Positions 6,228 through 7,121 of a stretch of 7,121 nt of DNA are shown here, piece by piece. The notes below the pieces were generated by a model, which worked only from the letters and a program-made list of their open reading frames with translations, ran no database searches and was not told where the DNA came from. Both the position numbers and the translations under genes were made by a program. Source of the stretch: JBDRGC01 sp043818215 (lineage in GTDB: Bacteria; Chloroflexota; Anaerolineae; Anaerolineales; UBA11858); NCBI GenBank assembly GCA_043818215.1, contig JBDRGC010000159.1, forward strand, positions 1-7,121. The letters run 5' to 3'. The stretch's first letter is position 1; each line of letters starts with the position of its first letter.

Positions 6228-6335
6228 AGAGTGAAACGTGATCCCGTAGGAACACATCTGCACTTGTGTTGCGGTGCAAGTGTCGGGACGATGTGCGCTA
6301 AAATCTTGGTAACGTTTCACTCTTTACGCTTCACG
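6228..6335. repeat. Palindromic intergenic element, copy 2, in the gcvH leader
   Basis: A perfect 12-bp inverted repeat, AGAGTGAAACGT (6228-6239) and ACGTTTCACTCT (6312-6323), encloses a core shared with the element at 652-743. The shared blocks are CGTGATCCCGTAGGA (6237-6251) and TCGGGACGATGTGCG (6283-6297). Between them this copy has about 30 bp of extra sequence with its own inverted repeat, CACTTG and CAAGTG. The flank TACGCTTC (6325-6332) also matches copy 1. It lies between the riboswitch terminator and the gcvH ribosome binding site and would form a long hairpin in the mRNA. Confidence 0.78.
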
Positions 6336-6340
6336 GGCAT

Positions 6341-6387
6341 AAAACATTACAGAGGCGTACGCGTGTGAAGATTGCATACGCCTCTGT
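6341..6387 (-). terminator. Riboswitch expression-platform hairpin (conditional terminator)
   Basis: On the minus strand ACAGAGGCGTA and TACGCCTCTGT form a perfect 11-bp stem (6349-6387), extendable to 14 with one G-T pair around an 11-nt loop. AATGTTTTATG follows, so the T-run is short and imperfect. The CAGAG at the start of the 5' arm is also the 3' strand of P1 in the second aptamer, so the two structures exclude each other. Confidence 0.75.
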
Positions 6388-6589
6388 CGTAAACCTGAGA
6401 GATTCATGTCTGCAAGATTTGAACGGACACTTGCCCCGTCGGTGTTTTGCGCTTTTGTATGAACGCAAATGTCTTTCCAGAGAGTAGACGCGCCCAGAGT
6501 CTTTTTACCTGAGAGTTTCGCCTGACTCTAGCAGTCAGACTTGCACCTTCGGTGCCCGGTTTTGTACCGGGTCTCTTCCCTGGACGCGT
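6382..6589 (-). promoter_or_regulatory. Tandem glycine riboswitch (two aptamers)
   Basis: Two consecutive glycine aptamers precede gcvH. Aptamer 1 (6488-6589) is closed by a 10-bp P1, ACGCGTCCAG with CTGGGCGCGT. It carries the conserved CACCGAAGGTGCAA (6541-6554) and CTCTCAGGTAAAAA (6502-6515). Aptamer 2 (6382-6482) is closed by CTCTG with CAGAG and carries CACCGACGGGGCAA (6431-6444) and CTCTCAGGTT (6392-6401). The linker is only about 5 nt. The hairpin at 6349-6387 shares the P1 3' strand of aptamer 2. Glycine binding should stabilise P1, prevent the hairpin and allow read-through, which is the ON-switch logic known for gcv operons in Bacillus. Sequence match is strong; the direction of control is inferred from the pairing. 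Confidence 0.95.
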
Positions 6590-6608
6590 TAGGTTTTCTT
6601 GGTTGGGA

Positions 6609-6992
6609 TCAGGTATTGATCTGGGCGAAGTAAGTTTTTACCTCCTCATCGTTGTAGAAAACGATGGCCAAGATGCCCACTATCATAGAAACCACGTTGC
6701 CAACTATAATACAAACGATTTCTAGAATCGCAATCGTTTGGCTAGGCTGAACTGGTTTTGGCGGATTCGCCAGCAAATTTGAGGCGTAAATAATCTCGAA
6801 TATCCCCAGAATGCTGGGCAAAATGGTTAGCGGAGCGCATAGTAAGCCGACACCCAGTGTGCCTAAGACGACGGCAGCAGTTATGCTAAGACCGGCAAGG
6901 ATATTGAGAATGCCGTTGATCAGGGTCATGATCGCAATAGCCTGAACCATCCCCGGTTTTTGAGGGGTGTTTTCGGCTGGATTAATACTCAT
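6609..6992 (-). CDS. Small multi-spanning membrane protein, unknown function
   Basis: I do not recognise a named family. The 127-residue product has a short polar N-terminus (1-14, rich in Asn, Pro and Gln). A long hydrophobic region (about 16-74) is probably two helices, interrupted by LLCAPLTILP. A proline-rich cytoplasm-like loop (ANPPKPVQPSQ, 75-85) follows, then a hydrophobic segment (about 86-113), then an acidic and polar tail (YNDEEVKTYFAQINT). Three or four membrane helices are therefore likely. No catalytic motif or signal peptide is visible. The ATG at 6992 follows TTAGGAAAAATTCG, giving a plausible AGGA site. The stop is 18-19 nt before the glycine riboswitch, so it may be co-transcribed with it or contain its promoter. 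A glycine-related role (for example transport) is not supported by the sequence. Confidence 0.8.
   Translation of the reverse strand: MSINPAENTPQKPGMVQAIAIMTLINGILNILAGLSITAAVVLGTLGVGLLCAPLTILPSILGIFEIIYASNLLANPPKPVQPSQTIAILEIVCIIVGNVVSMIVGILAIVFYNDEEVKTYFAQINT
6706..6733 (-). promoter_or_regulatory. Candidate promoter for the glycine riboswitch and gcv operon
   Basis: The minus strand has TTGCGA (6728-6733), a 16-nt spacer and TATTAT (6706-6711), resembling a sigma-70 promoter with 4/6 and 5/6 matches. It lies inside the 3' half of the membrane-protein gene, about 110 nt before aptamer 1. It is a motif match only; the gap between the gene and the riboswitch is too short for a full promoter. 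Confidence 0.3.
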
Positions 6993-7038
6993 CGAATTTT
7001 TCCTAACTGACTAATTCCGATAGATCAATGAGAGACAA

Positions 7039-7080
7039 GGTGGGCCCAAAATGCGCCCAAGGGCGCCTTTTGTGCCCACC
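7039..7080. repeat. 42-bp near-perfect palindrome upstream of the membrane-protein gene
   Basis: Two 20-bp arms pair at 18 positions around a central AA. The outer arms are GGTGGGC and GCCCACC and the inner ones GCGCCC and GGGCGC, with an A4/T4 block between. On either strand the inner GC stem is followed by TTTT, so a two-way terminator is possible. It could stop transcription from a gene beyond 7121 before the membrane-protein gene. The remaining sequence up to the window edge shows nothing I can assign. Confidence 0.7.
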
Positions 7081-7121
7081 CTCCCACGTATTGAGTATCA
7101 GGGCTGCAGTTAAAACCCCCC

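Noticed and set aside
5807..6241. Plus-strand open frame of 144 codons opposite gcvH
   Set aside because: It is antisense to a clearly conserved gene, shows no recognisable domain, and ends in the leader repeat; a shadow frame.

Overview
The window comes from a bacterial chromosome. All six supported genes lie on the minus strand, so transcription runs from high to low coordinates. The base composition is moderate in GC, the glycine decarboxylase P-protein is split in two, there is a uridine-kinase-like protein with a threonyl-tRNA-synthetase-like N-terminus, and the intergenic DNA is crowded with 7-bp tandem repeats and palindromic elements. Together these suggest a free-living bacterium, possibly Chloroflexota (Anaerolineae-like). 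That placement is an inference, since no rRNA or other marker gene is present.

Layout in transcription order. A strong near-palindrome (7039-7080) precedes a small membrane protein of unknown function (6609-6992). Only 18-19 nt after its stop begins a tandem glycine riboswitch (two aptamers, about 6382-6589) with a terminator hairpin (6349-6387) that competes with the closing stem of the second aptamer. A palindromic repeat element (6228-6335) occupies the rest of the leader. Then come gcvH (5804-6190), a spacer made almost entirely of heptamer repeats (5641-5810), gcvPA (4284-5627; a 46-codon upstream extension is only translated repeat), and gcvPB (2825-4291; 8-nt overlap with gcvPA). A clear intrinsic terminator (2755-2790) closes the operon. 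The 304-bp gap to the next gene also holds a 106-bp element with 15-bp inverted ends and a candidate extended -10 promoter. Next is the ThrRS-N/uridine-kinase-like fusion (811-2520), a 237-bp gap holding a second copy of the leader repeat element, and a membrane-anchored FKBP prolyl isomerase (64-573) that ends inside another heptamer array (1-77).

Function: gcvH, gcvPA and gcvPB make the lipoyl carrier and both decarboxylase subunits of the glycine cleavage system. Glycine sensing by the leader RNA should switch the operon on when glycine is abundant. The T-protein (gcvT) and dihydrolipoamide dehydrogenase are not in the window and must be encoded elsewhere if the system is complete. The kinase-like gene and the FKBP gene appear to be separate units with no evident link to glycine metabolism.

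The most unusual feature is the heptamer repeats. At least four different 7-bp units occur, two of them abutting in one register. The stop codons of three genes (FKBP, gcvH, gcvPB) fall inside such arrays, and one array also supplies part of the operon terminator stem. No new enzymatic or defence system was found; the novelty here lies in the repeats and their contact with gene ends.
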